Below are positions 9,191 to 17,807 of a stretch of 64,000 nt of DNA, piece after piece. A program made the position numbers and the translations under genes. Origin of the DNA: Amycolatopsis lurida (GTDB lineage: Bacteria > Actinomycetota > Actinomycetes > Mycobacteriales > Pseudonocardiaceae); assembly GCF_900105055.1 (NCBI RefSeq), contig NZ_FNTA01000004.1:1736001-1800000 (forward strand). The letters run 5' to 3'. The notes below the pieces were generated by a model, which searched no databases, was not told the DNA's origin, and saw only the letters and a program-made list of their open reading frames with translations. The first letter of the stretch is position 1; each line of letters starts with the position of its first letter.

Positions 9191-10206
9191 CACGCGTCCG
9201 GGTCCGCCCAGAACTTGCGGAGCACCTGCTGATCGTCGGTGCCCGCCTGCATGTAGACGGCGACCCCGGTGGCGTCCTCGTCGAAGTAGAGCCGCGCGTA
9301 GCCGTTTTCCGGCTCCAGGAAACGGATCCGGGTGCCGTCGCCGGTACGCGGGGTGCCTGCCGGGATACCCGCGCGGATACCCGGCTGCCCCGGCACGTAC
9401 TCCCAGCGCAACGTCCGGATCGATCCCGGCCGCGCACCGTCGTTGTCGGTCTGCAGCACCTTGCGCAGAGTGGTGAGCTGGCCGGGGAAGAACAGCACGC
9501 GGAAGCTGGCGATGATGCCCGAACCCAGCTCGCAGTTGACGGTTTCCCGGACACTCACGATGGATTTCGCCGCCTCACAGCGGACGTCCGGATGATCGAG
9601 GTACGGCTTCGCGGCGGCGAGCAACTTCGGGTCCTTGAAGACCGCGGCCGCCTCCTCGGGAACCGGCGCCGGGGCGGATTCGCGCTGGGGCGCCGAGCCC
9701 ATGGGCAACGTGGTGGTCTCGGACCCCGACGGCGGTACCGTCGGCGGATCGGCGGGACGCTTCGGTTCGTCGCCACCGACCAGCACGAGGTTCGCCACGG
9801 TCACGACGAGGACCGCCGCCGCGACGGCACCGGCGATCACGGCGAACCCTTTGGCGCGCTTCGGCTTTTCCCCGGTCAGGACGGCGGTCGGCTCGTCGGT
9901 GGAGGCGTCCCTCGGGAGATAGCCGAGTGCCGCGCCCAGTTGCGCGCACGCCCACTTCGCACCGGCGTCACCGCCGCAAGCCGCTGTCGCGGCCCGGTGT
10001 GCCGCGGCGGGACTGCCCCCGTCTTCGAGCACGGAGCGCATCCGCTGGGCCGCACCCGCCCCCGCCGCCGCGGCGAGCAGGTTGATCTCGCCGTCGGGAG
10101 GCGGGTCGGGAAGACTGCGTAGAGCGCCGGTGAGGACGATCGGGTCGGACAGCGCGTCGCGCCCGTGCCGGTCCACCACGTCTTCGAGTGCGATCAATGT
10201 GGTCAT
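9190..10206 (-). CDS. membrane-anchored extracellular protein, paralogue of the downstream gene
   Basis: A 338-residue protein with the same plan as its downstream neighbour: a short cytosolic N-terminal domain (VVDRHGRDALSDPIVLTGALRS), an Ala/Gly-rich linker, one membrane helix near residues 120-143 (FAVIAGAVAAAVLVVTVANLVLV, slightly split), a Pro/Thr-rich linker and an extracellular domain of about 170 residues. That domain contains paired cysteines (VRCEAAK, VNCELG) and a YFDEDATG segment shared with the partner. The two genes overlap by one base and are surely co-transcribed. They diverge from the BTAD-FHA regulator at 10277, 70 bp away. I do not recognise a function. Their setting beside a receptor kinase and an FHA regulator suggests a role in envelope signalling. 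Confidence 0.75.
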   Translation of the reverse strand: MTTLIALEDVVDRHGRDALSDPIVLTGALRSLPDPPPDGEINLLAAAAGAGAAQRMRSVLEDGGSPAAAHRAATAACGGDAGAKWACAQLGAALGYLPRDASTDEPTAVLTGEKPKRAKGFAVIAGAVAAAVLVVTVANLVLVGGDEPKRPADPPTVPPSGSETTTLPMGSAPQRESAPAPVPEEAAAVFKDPKLLAAAKPYLDHPDVRCEAAKSIVSVRETVNCELGSGIIASFRVLFFPGQLTTLRKVLQTDNDGARPGSIRTLRWEYVPGQPGIRAGIPAGTPRTGDGTRIRFLEPENGYARLYFDEDATGVAVYMQAGTDDQQVLRKFWADPDA

Positions 10207-10276
10207 GGCGGTCAGTTAAGCCCATCCCGCTTCAAGCTCGCTTCAAGCTTCCGGAGGAACCTGGGATGATCGGCCC

Positions 10277-11392
10277 GTGACGGTGGAGGTGCGGCTGCTG
10301 GGACCGGTGGAGCTGGTCGTCGACGGCGTGCCCGCCACTCCCGGTGGCCTGCGGCCGCGTGCGGTCCTCGCCGTGCTCGCCGCGGCCGGGGAGGCACCGG
10401 TGAACGCGGACAGGCTGGCGGAGGCGATCTACTCCGACACCGGCAAACCCGCGTCCCGCGCCACCGTGCAGGTCCACGTGCACAACCTGAGGCAGAACCT
10501 GGGTGCGTACGGTGGCTCCCTGCTCCACGGCCCGGCGGGTTACCGGCTTCTCGGCGTCCACGCCGACATCCGCGAGGCCGAGGACGCGATCGGCCGGGCG
10601 AGGGCGGCCGAGCGGGCACGCGACGGCGAAGGTGCCGCGGCGGGATACCGGCGGGCGCTCGCAGTGTGGCGGGGTCCGTTCTGCGCGGACCTGCCGGATC
10701 ACGCCGCCTTCGACCCCGCGCGCGGCCTCTACGCGGAGATGCGCTGGGAGGCACTGGAGGCGCGGCTCGCCGCGGATCTGCGCGCGGGTGACGTCCCCGG
10801 CCTGGTCCGGGAGCTCGAGGACCTGGTCTCCGAGCATCCGCTGCGGGAACGCTTCTGGGGTCAGCTGATGGTCGCGCTCTACCAGGAAGGACGCCAGGCC
10901 GAGGCGCTCGACCGGTTCCGGCAGGCGCGGCGGGTGCTGGCCGAGGAAGCGGGCGTCGATCCGGGGCCGGCGCTGCGGGAACTGGAACGCGCGGTACTCG
11001 CCCACGCCGGAACGGCGACCCTGCTGCGGGTGGCCGCCCCTGGCGCCGCCGGGGCCGGGCGGCCGACGCTGACCTGGGTCGACGGGGCGGGGCGGGCGCG
11101 TCTGCGGGAGTTGCCCGCGCTCGGGCGGCTGGCGATCGGGCGGGACGCGAGCGCCGACGTCGCGCTCCGGCACGACGGCGCCGTTTCCCGCGCCCACGCC
11201 GAGATCACCGTCGGCGAGGGCGGCACCGTCCTGGTGGACCTCGGGTCGCGCAACGGGACCTTCCACAACGGCGAGCGGATCGCGGGGCCGGTCCCGCTCG
11301 CACCCGGCGACGTCGTACGCTGCGGCGACACGGTACTGGCGGTGACGAGCGGCGGCGCGGCGGTCAGCCCGGTCGACGGGACCACCCGGTAG
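10277..11392 (+). CDS. SARP-like regulator with BTAD and FHA domains (EmbR-like)
   Basis: A 371-residue protein. Residues 1-95 form the OmpR-type winged helix of SARP/EmbR regulators (VEVRLLGPVELVVDG, then ATVQVHVHNLRQNLG and GYRL). Residues 95-245 are the helical BTAD region (EALDRFRQARRVLAEEAGVDPG). Residues 270-360 are an FHA domain with the phosphothreonine-binding signature GRDASADV, SRAHAEI and SRNGTFHNGERI. This is the EmbR architecture, in which kinase phosphorylation promotes DNA binding through the FHA domain. The receptor kinase at 6555 is the obvious partner. The start is a GTG at 10277. No biosynthetic gene cluster lies nearby, so it is unlikely to be a pathway-specific antibiotic activator. 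Confidence 0.9.
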   Translation: MTVEVRLLGPVELVVDGVPATPGGLRPRAVLAVLAAAGEAPVNADRLAEAIYSDTGKPASRATVQVHVHNLRQNLGAYGGSLLHGPAGYRLLGVHADIREAEDAIGRARAAERARDGEGAAAGYRRALAVWRGPFCADLPDHAAFDPARGLYAEMRWEALEARLAADLRAGDVPGLVRELEDLVSEHPLRERFWGQLMVALYQEGRQAEALDRFRQARRVLAEEAGVDPGPALRELERAVLAHAGTATLLRVAAPGAAGAGRPTLTWVDGAGRARLRELPALGRLAIGRDASADVALRHDGAVSRAHAEITVGEGGTVLVDLGSRNGTFHNGERIAGPVPLAPGDVVRCGDTVLAVTSGGAAVSPVDGTTR

Positions 11393-11481
11393 AACGATTC
11401 TTCACGAATAACCTGTAATCCAGGTAACCAAGCAACGATCTCCTGTTCTGCGTGTTCAACACGGCAGATACGGTCCTCGGC

Positions 11482-12903
11482 ATGACTCTGCGAGCCGCGG
11501 CGGTGCGGCGGAAACCGGTCGCCGATTTGATCGCCGACAGTGATCACGGCACGCTGAAGCGATCCCTCGGCCTCGGGCAGCTGACGATGCTCAGCATCGG
11601 CGCGACGCTGGGCAGCGGGATCTTCGTCGTGCTCGGCGAAGCGGTCCCCGTGGCGGGCCCCGCGGTCGTGCTGTCGTTCGTGCTCGCCGGTGTCACCGCG
11701 CTGTTCTCGGCGCTCTCCTACGCGGAGCTCGCCGGAATGATCCCGGTGTCCGGTTCGTCCTACTCCTACGCCTACGCGACGCTCGGTGAGCTGGTCGCCT
11801 GGGTCTGCGGCTGGTGCCTGGTACTCGAGTACGGCGTCTCCGTGGCGTCGGTGGCCGTCGGCTGGGGGCAGTACCTCAACGAACTGCTGCGACTGACGTT
11901 CGGTTTCGCCATCCCCGACGCGTTCAGCCAGCCACCGGGCTCGGGCGGGATCGTCAACGTCCCGGCCATCGTCGTCGTGCTGCTCGCCATGTTCCTGTTG
12001 CTGTCCGGCGCGAAGGAGAGCGCGCGGGCCAACGCGATCATGGTCGTGATCAAGGTCGGCACGCTGGTGCTGTTCTGCGCGATCGCGTTCTCCGCGGTGC
12101 GGGCGGCGAACTTCACCCCGTTCCTGCCGCTCGGCCTCGCCGGGCTGAGCGCCGGTGCCGCGAAACTCTTCTTCTCCTACATCGGTTTCGACGCGGCCTC
12201 GACCGCGGGCGAGGAGGCGAAGAACCCGCAACGGGACCTGCCGAGGGCGATCCTGCTCTCACTCGCGATCGTCACCGTGCTGTACTGCCTGGTCGCCGTG
12301 GCCGCGGTCGGCGCCCTGCCGTGGCAGGACTTCGACGGCCAGGAGGCCGCGCTCTCGCACGTGCTCGGCGCCGTGTCCGGCAATCCGCTGTGGGCCGGGT
12401 TGCTCGCCGTCGGCGCGATCGTGGCGATCTCCAGTGTCGTGCTGACCGTCCTCTACGGACAGACGCGCATCCTGTTCTCGATGTCCCGCGACGGCCTTGT
12501 CCCCGCCTCGCTGTCCAAAGTGGACTCCAAGACCGGCACGCCCCGGATCAACACGCTGGTGGTCTCCGGCTTCGTCGCGACGCTGGCCGCGTTCATCCCG
12601 CTCGGGAAACTGGCCGACGCCACCAGCATCGGCACGCTGTTCGCCTTCGGGCTGGTGAACGTCGCCGTCCTGCTGCTGCGAAAGCGGCAACCGGAGGCGC
12701 CTCGCTCGTTCCGGGTGCCGTTCTCCCCCGTCACGCCGATCCTCGGGGTGCTGTGCTGCGGTTACATGATGCTCAGCCTCGACGGGGAGACCTGGATCGT
12801 CTTCGCCGGATGGATGGCGCTCGGCCTGCTCGTCTACTTCGGTTACAGCATGCGCCGATCCCGGCTGGCCCTGGATTCACCCGTTCGCCGCCATAATTCC
12901 TAG
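11482..12903 (+). CDS. APC-superfamily amino acid permease (cationic amino acid transporter type)
   Basis: A protein of about 473 residues with 12 or more membrane helices. The APC signature is at helix 1, GATLGSGIFVVLGEA, and the conserved helix 6 stretch FFSYIGFDAASTAGEEAKNPQRDLP matches YfnA/CAT-type transporters, which take up basic or branched amino acids by proton symport. The substrate is not fixed by what can be read. The ATG at 11482 is preferred; a GTG at 11452 would add ten residues. Upstream, ACCTG (11411-11415) and CAGGT (11421-11425) form a short inverted repeat that could be an operator. No partner genes are seen, and the gene follows the FHA regulator by 89 bp. Confidence 0.9.
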   Translation: MTLRAAAVRRKPVADLIADSDHGTLKRSLGLGQLTMLSIGATLGSGIFVVLGEAVPVAGPAVVLSFVLAGVTALFSALSYAELAGMIPVSGSSYSYAYATLGELVAWVCGWCLVLEYGVSVASVAVGWGQYLNELLRLTFGFAIPDAFSQPPGSGGIVNVPAIVVVLLAMFLLLSGAKESARANAIMVVIKVGTLVLFCAIAFSAVRAANFTPFLPLGLAGLSAGAAKLFFSYIGFDAASTAGEEAKNPQRDLPRAILLSLAIVTVLYCLVAVAAVGALPWQDFDGQEAALSHVLGAVSGNPLWAGLLAVGAIVAISSVVLTVLYGQTRILFSMSRDGLVPASLSKVDSKTGTPRINTLVVSGFVATLAAFIPLGKLADATSIGTLFAFGLVNVAVLLLRKRQPEAPRSFRVPFSPVTPILGVLCCGYMMLSLDGETWIVFAGWMALGLLVYFGYSMRRSRLALDSPVRRHNS

Positions 12904-13004
12904 CCTGTACAGCCGTAGTACGGGCTGGATCATTGAATGACGGTGATCGGTGGGGGACACTTCCGTCCGACCCACGGAAAACCCTACCGTGAACCGAGGT
13001 CCTT

Positions 13005-13931
13005 ATGCGCCGATATGGCATTACCGTGCTGACCGCGTGCCTCGCCCTGTCCCTCACCTCATTCCCCGCCTCCGCTCAAGAGACGGCGACGCCCCGCGCT
13101 CCCTTCTGTTATGAAGAACCCGTACAACCGAAAGCTGATGTAAGTGACATAAAGGCCGGTTTCCAGTCCACGAAGTGGTTGCAGACGATCCAAGCCGTGT
13201 ACAAGCGGCGCTGGCCGAGCGGCGAAGCGCTCGCGATCGCCCAGGCCAAGGACAAGTACTTCAGCCAGTTCGTCAACAAGACCAGCTTCAACGCGCTCGC
13301 CGAGTCCCTGATGGTGGCGATTCACGAAGAGACCCACATGTGGGATCTGGATCCGTCGAGGACATCGTGGGACGTGTACGTCTCGGCGTGGATCGACGCC
13401 TCCCGCAAGGCGATGAAGGTCCCGATCCACGGCGGCTTCCCCCGTCGCGAAATCCTGCCGCTGATCACGGACGATCTCACGCGTTCGATGGACGACATCT
13501 ACCTGCGGGACCAGCAGCAGGGGTCGTACCGGATGCAAGGGGTCATCGCGGAACTCAACGCCGGGCTCATGGGATTGCCCGCCGCGACCGTCGTCGCCGA
13601 GTACATCCAGGGCGTGGGCGCGAGCAATTCGCGGGACATCGCGGCCACGAACATGCGCTACCTTCAGCTCTATCTTCGCGTCGCCAAGACGAAACATCCC
13701 GATTACTGGGCGAAGATCAAAGCACAGCCCGAATTGCGCGACTTCGTGCTCATCGAATTCCTCCGGACCGCCTACTGGCTGGATCAATCCGCACCCCATG
13801 CCGCGAAACTCGGCAGTGCGGACGTGGCCAAGATCGTCGCCAAGAACTACGCACCGGAGAACATCGCGATCATCGAGGAGTTCACCGGAGCCAAGGTGAA
13901 CACGGGTTCGGCCAGGAACTGCACGCTCTGA
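13005..13931 (+). CDS. secreted protein with HEETH motif, possible metallopeptidase
   Basis: A 308-residue protein with a clear signal peptide (MRRYGITVLTACLALSLTSF, cleavage after PASA near residue 24). The mature protein has the zinc-peptidase-like sequence VAIHEETHMWD with His107, Glu108 and His111. A downstream helix with acidic residues (VIAELNAGLMG) could give a third ligand, but a standard third-ligand motif is not evident. It has two cysteines near the ends (C35 and the third residue from the end, NCTL) that could pair. I do not recognise the family. The alternative is a secreted protein in which HEETH is structural. The gene stands alone, and a 42-bp palindromic terminator lies just after its stop. 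Confidence 0.75.
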   Translation: MRRYGITVLTACLALSLTSFPASAQETATPRAPFCYEEPVQPKADVSDIKAGFQSTKWLQTIQAVYKRRWPSGEALAIAQAKDKYFSQFVNKTSFNALAESLMVAIHEETHMWDLDPSRTSWDVYVSAWIDASRKAMKVPIHGGFPRREILPLITDDLTRSMDDIYLRDQQQGSYRMQGVIAELNAGLMGLPAATVVAEYIQGVGASNSRDIAATNMRYLQLYLRVAKTKHPDYWAKIKAQPELRDFVLIEFLRTAYWLDQSAPHAAKLGSADVAKIVAKNYAPENIAIIEEFTGAKVNTGSARNCTL

Positions 13932-13938
13932 CGCCGTA

Positions 13939-13980
13939 CGGCTCGCCGGTGGCGGACCCGGGTCCGCCACCGGCGAGCCG
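13939..13980. terminator. bidirectional terminator, 42-bp perfect palindrome
   Basis: Positions 13939-13980 read the same on both strands, with 21-bp arms centred on CCCGGG and starting CGGCTCGCCGGTGGCGGACC. It lies between the convergent stops of the secreted HEETH gene (13931) and the SnoaL-like gene (13986). It would form a very strong hairpin in either transcript. No long T-run follows, as is usual in actinomycetes. Confidence 0.8.
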
Positions 13981-13985
13981 CCCCG

Positions 13986-14339
13986 TCACGGCACGAACAC
14001 CGGCTGGTCCAGCACCCAGAGCCAGGATCCGTCCGGCTGACGGCGGGCGACCTCGATGGTCGCCTCGCCGGTGGTCAGCGTCGACGCCGTGAGCGCCAGG
14101 TCGCCGCCCACCAGCGCCGGATGCTGCCTGCCCGGCAGGAGTTCCGGCGCGGCCGCGACGAACTCCTCGTACACCTTGCGGATCTCCGTGTGCCCTTTCG
14201 CGATGTTGCCCGGCGGGAACGCCAGCACGGCGTCCGGCTCGTACAACGCCACCAGCCCGTCGACATCGCCCGCGTTGCCTCGCTCGATGAAGAACTTGCC
14301 CAGATCGTTCGGCTCGGTGGCCACAGTCCTGCTTGTCAT
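13986..14339 (-). CDS. SnoaL/NTF2-like small protein
   Basis: A 117-residue single domain of the SnoaL-like NTF2 fold. An N-terminal helix with FFIERGNAGDVDGLVALYEPDAVLAFPPG is followed by the curved sheet strands ending in SWLWVLDQPVF. Proteins of this size serve as small isomerases, cyclases or ligand-binding proteins (YybH-like), and no catalytic residues can be assigned. The gene is divergent from the WYL regulator at 14402. Between them lies a perfect CACGACA/TGTCGTG inverted repeat, so it is very likely the regulator's target. Confidence 0.85.
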   Translation of the reverse strand: MTSRTVATEPNDLGKFFIERGNAGDVDGLVALYEPDAVLAFPPGNIAKGHTEIRKVYEEFVAAAPELLPGRQHPALVGGDLALTASTLTTGEATIEVARRQPDGSWLWVLDQPVFVP

Positions 14340-14361
14340 GGGGACGAGCCTCGCAGCGAAT

Positions 14362-14380
14362 CACGACATCCTGTGTCGTG
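14362..14380. promoter_or_regulatory. operator candidate for the WYL regulator
   Basis: CACGACA (14362-14368) and TGTCGTG (14374-14380) are perfect 7-bp inverted arms around TCCTG. The site sits in the 62-bp space between the divergent SnoaL-like and WYL-regulator genes, where both promoters must overlap it. An HTH-WYL dimer site of this form and place is typical of a local regulator controlling itself and its neighbour. Binding is inferred. Confidence 0.65.
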
Positions 14381-14401
14381 TATTCCGCTAGAGTTCGGGC
14401 C

Positions 14402-15418
14402 ATGCGCGCCGACCGGCTGGTCTCCTTGGTGTTGCTGTTGCGGCACCGCGGCCGTCTGTCCGCGACCACGCTCGCGCGCGAACTGGAGGTCTCCACCCGC
14501 ACCGTGTTGCGCGACATCGAGGCGTTGTCGGCGGCGGGTGTGCCGGTGTACGCCGAACGAGGCAGGCACGGCGGTTTCGGGCTGCTGCCCGGTTTCCGCA
14601 CCGAACTCACCGGGCTGAACCATGACGAGGCGCTCGCGCTGCTGATCGCCGGATCACGGCGTGGCGCGCAGGCGTTCGGCCTCGGCTCGGCGCTGGCGGC
14701 GGCCATGCTCAAGGTGGTCGACGCGCTGCCGGAAGGCCAGCGGGACACCGCGGCGGGCGCGGCCCGGCGCCTGCTCATCGACCCGGAGACCGACCTGCTG
14801 TCGCGCCGGGTGGCCGCCGAGGAGGTGCCGGACACCGTCGTCTCCGAGGTCCGGCGCGCGGTGTTCGCGGGGCACAAGCTGCGCATCCACTACGCGGCCG
14901 AGGGCCGGGCGGCGCGGTGGCGCACGGTGGATCCGATAGGTCTGGTCACCGTCCGGGATCGGGGTTATCTGCTGGCCACGAGGTCCGGCGAGGACCGCAC
15001 CTACCGGCTGTCCCGGGTGCGGGCCGCCGAGGAACTCCCCGAACCCGCGCAACGCCCGGACCGGGTGGATCTGGACCGGGCCTGGCAGGAACGCGGCACG
15101 CGGTTCCGGAGCGGTGGAGACCAGGTCGCCGTGTCGGTGCTGGTGTCCCCGGTGCGGCGGGACGAACTGGCGGGCACCGCGCTGGCCGTGCTCACGGAAG
15201 AAGCCGATGAGGACGGCCGTCTGCGCATGGAGGTGACCTTCCAGGACGCGCGCCACGCCGAATGGGCGCTGTGGCAACTCGCCACGGACGCGGAAGCCCT
15301 TGCGCCGCCTTGGTTACGCGCCTCGCTGCGGGGCCGGGCCGAGGCGATCACCGCCCGCTACGCCGGCCGCGCCGATGAGACCAAAGTCAAGTCGAGCCCG
15401 CCGTCCGGGACGGGATAA
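14402..15418 (+). CDS. HTH-WYL domain transcriptional regulator
   Basis: A 338-residue protein. It starts MRADRLVSLVLLLRHRG, the usual start of the DeoR-like HTH, with the recognition region STRTVLRDIEALSAAGVPVYAERG. A GYFL-like linker (GGFGLLPGF) and the WYL domain follow, near residues 140-225: LRIHYAAEGRAARWRTVDPIG, then RGYLLA and TYRLSRVRA. The C-terminal WCX extension ends near WLRASLRGRAEAI. WYL domains sense small ligands or nucleic acid. The ATG at 14402 is chosen because the conserved HTH begins there. It sits beside a perfect inverted repeat at 14362-14380 and a divergent SnoaL-like gene. Confidence 0.9.
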   Translation: MRADRLVSLVLLLRHRGRLSATTLARELEVSTRTVLRDIEALSAAGVPVYAERGRHGGFGLLPGFRTELTGLNHDEALALLIAGSRRGAQAFGLGSALAAAMLKVVDALPEGQRDTAAGAARRLLIDPETDLLSRRVAAEEVPDTVVSEVRRAVFAGHKLRIHYAAEGRAARWRTVDPIGLVTVRDRGYLLATRSGEDRTYRLSRVRAAEELPEPAQRPDRVDLDRAWQERGTRFRSGGDQVAVSVLVSPVRRDELAGTALAVLTEEADEDGRLRMEVTFQDARHAEWALWQLATDAEALAPPWLRASLRGRAEAITARYAGRADETKVKSSPPSGTG

Positions 15419-15425
15419 TCCGGCC

Positions 15426-17807
15426 ATGACGAACGCCGCCCTGGGCAAGGCAGTCACGACTTTCAAGGTGCTGCTGAAGGGTTACCGCGTCCGAGCCGGC
15501 CTCACGCAGGAGGAACTCGCCGAAGGGTCCGGGGTGAGCGTCCGCGCCATCAGCGACATGGAACGCGGGATCGCCAAGAGCCCGCAACGCCGGACGATCG
15601 AAGCGCTCGCCGCGCCACTGTCGTTGACCGACGAAGAGCTGACCGGCCTGCAGAAGGTCGCCCGGCAGGGCCGCGTCCCCGCGCCCGCCGGGATCACCGG
15701 CGCCCACCTGATCGGCATCCTCCCGGCGGACGTCGACGACCTCACCGGCCGCGAAAGCGATCTCGACGCGTTGCGCGCCCTTTCCGCGGGTCTGGGCGGT
15801 CGCCGCAGGTCCGGACGGGTCGCGATCCTGAGCGGACCTCCCGGGACCGGCAAGACCACCCTCGCGGTCCGCGTGGCGCACAACCTCGCCGAAGAGTTCC
15901 CCGACGGCAGGCTTTTCCTGAAGCTGCGCGGGATGTCCGCCGAGCAGGCGGGCCCGGCGGACGTGCTGCATCTGATCCTGCGCTCGCTGGGCGTCGACGC
16001 CGTCCGCATCCCGGCCGATCAGGAGGACCGGGTGAGCCTGTGCCGCTCCCTCCTGCAGGATCGGGCCGCCCTGATCGTCCTCGACGACGCGGCCGACGAG
16101 GCCCAGGTCCGCCCGCTGCTGGTCGGCGGGCCGCGGTGTCTCACCCTGGTCACCAGCCGTCAGATGCTGGTGGGGCTGGAGGGTGCGAGCAGGCTCGCTC
16201 TCGACGTGTTCGGCGAGGACGACGCGGTCGCCCTGTTGTCGACCATCATCGGGGCGGACAGGGTGGCGCGGGAGCGGCGGGAGGCGCTCGAACTGGTCGA
16301 TCTGTGCGGGCGGCTGCCGCTGGCGCTGCGGATCGCGGGCAACCGGCTGGCGAGCCGCCCGACCTGGCCGTTGTCGCGCCTGGTGGATCAGCTCCGGGAC
16401 CGCGGCCGACGGTTGACCACGCTGACCGCCGGCGATCTCGACGTGCGCAGCGTCTTCGAACTGTCGTACCGCCAGCTCAGTCCGAACGCCGCCGCGGTGT
16501 TCCGGCGGCTGTCGCTCGTCCCGGCGGCGGACTTCTCGGTGGGAGCGGCGATGACGCTCATCGAGGCGGCCGACGAGGACGACGCCGCCGTGTTCCTGGA
16601 GGAACTGACGGACGCGAGCCTGCTGCAGACGTCGCAGGAGAACGGCCGGTACCAGTTCCACGACCTCTTGCGGGTCTTCGCGACCGAACGGCTGGCCCGC
16701 GAGGAGGCTCCCGAGGTGGTCGAAGCGGCGGAGAACCGGCTGGCCGACTGGCTGGTGCGCACCGCGACGGCGGCGGGCCGCTACTTCCACCCGACCGACG
16801 GAGTGAGCCCGCTCCCGGCCGCGACGGCGTCGTTCGGCGACCACGCCGGAGCGGGCAGGTGGCTCGAGGTCGAACTGAAGAACTGGCACGCCGCGGTCAA
16901 AAGCGTCGCCGCGCGCGGTGACCACCGGCCGGTGCTGGACCTGGCCGAATCCATGCACTGGTACTCGGAGATCGGCGGGACCGCGAGTACCTGGTACGAC
17001 GTGTTCGAACTCGCCGTGAACGCGGCCATCGCGCTCGGCAGCGACCGGGAGGAGGCGGTCCACCGGAACTATCTGTCCTGGGTGCAGGCCTCGCTGTGCG
17101 ATCAGGCGGAGGAAGCCGTCCGGATGGCCCGGCTGGCCTGGGACGCCGCGGTGAAGGCGGGCGATCGGCGCGAACAGGGCTGGGCGCGGGTGTACCTGAC
17201 GAGCGCGAACGCCCGCGAGACATCGCCCGAACTCTTCGACGAGGCGGTGCGCCTCTTCGAGGAGGCGGGCTACCCGCTCGGGGTCCATGTGGCACGGACG
17301 ATGCGGGCCTCGTACCGGTACCGGGAGGGCCGGTACGACGAGGCCGCCGAAGAGTTCGACGCCTGCGTCCGCTACTTCGCGCCGGACCACGGCGGCTCGC
17401 GCACTCCGGTGGACGACACCAACTACGCGTATGTGCTGCTGCGTTCGGCCCAGAACCTGGCCGCCCTCGACTCGGCCGATCGGGCACTCACCCAGTGCGA
17501 GACGGCACTCGGCCTGTTCCGTCGGCACGGCGCGGCCATGGGCCAGGCCCGCGCCCTCCAGGAGACCGGGCGGTTCATGCGGCGCCAGGGCGACCACGCG
17601 AACGCGCGCCGCCGTCTGTCCGAAGCCGGGGAACTCTACGAACGCATCGGCCTGACACAGGCCCAGATCGACACGCTCGACGAAAGAGCGGCGCTGTCCG
17701 AGGAGATGGGCGACCCGGCGTCGGCCCACATGGACCGGGAACGCGCGCGGGGTCTCCGTGACCGGCTCGGTCGCTCCGAAGCGGTCAAACCGAACTACGG
17801 TTCCTAG
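15426..17807 (+). CDS. XRE-family regulator with NB-ARC (STAND) ATPase and TPR domains
   Basis: A 793-residue protein. Residues 12-80 are an XRE helix-turn-helix (YRVRAGLTQEELAEGSGVSV, then IERG-like DMERGIAKSP). Residues 105-400 are a STAND NTPase: Walker A GPPGTGKTT (137-145), Walker B AALIVLDDAAD, a sensor LVTSR and a GLPL-like GRLPLALRIAGNRL. Residues 550-780 are TPR-like helices (YDEAAEEFDACVRYF, ALQETGRFMRRQGDHANARR). Such proteins are ligand-gated transcription switches of actinomycetes. The ATG at 15426 begins the conserved HTH; it is 7 bp after the WYL regulator's stop. No obvious target lies next to it. Confidence 0.9.
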   Translation: MTNAALGKAVTTFKVLLKGYRVRAGLTQEELAEGSGVSVRAISDMERGIAKSPQRRTIEALAAPLSLTDEELTGLQKVARQGRVPAPAGITGAHLIGILPADVDDLTGRESDLDALRALSAGLGGRRRSGRVAILSGPPGTGKTTLAVRVAHNLAEEFPDGRLFLKLRGMSAEQAGPADVLHLILRSLGVDAVRIPADQEDRVSLCRSLLQDRAALIVLDDAADEAQVRPLLVGGPRCLTLVTSRQMLVGLEGASRLALDVFGEDDAVALLSTIIGADRVARERREALELVDLCGRLPLALRIAGNRLASRPTWPLSRLVDQLRDRGRRLTTLTAGDLDVRSVFELSYRQLSPNAAAVFRRLSLVPAADFSVGAAMTLIEAADEDDAAVFLEELTDASLLQTSQENGRYQFHDLLRVFATERLAREEAPEVVEAAENRLADWLVRTATAAGRYFHPTDGVSPLPAATASFGDHAGAGRWLEVELKNWHAAVKSVAARGDHRPVLDLAESMHWYSEIGGTASTWYDVFELAVNAAIALGSDREEAVHRNYLSWVQASLCDQAEEAVRMARLAWDAAVKAGDRREQGWARVYLTSANARETSPELFDEAVRLFEEAGYPLGVHVARTMRASYRYREGRYDEAAEEFDACVRYFAPDHGGSRTPVDDTNYAYVLLRSAQNLAALDSADRALTQCETALGLFRRHGAAMGQARALQETGRFMRRQGDHANARRRLSEAGELYERIGLTQAQIDTLDERAALSEEMGDPASAHMDRERARGLRDRLGRSEAVKPNYGS

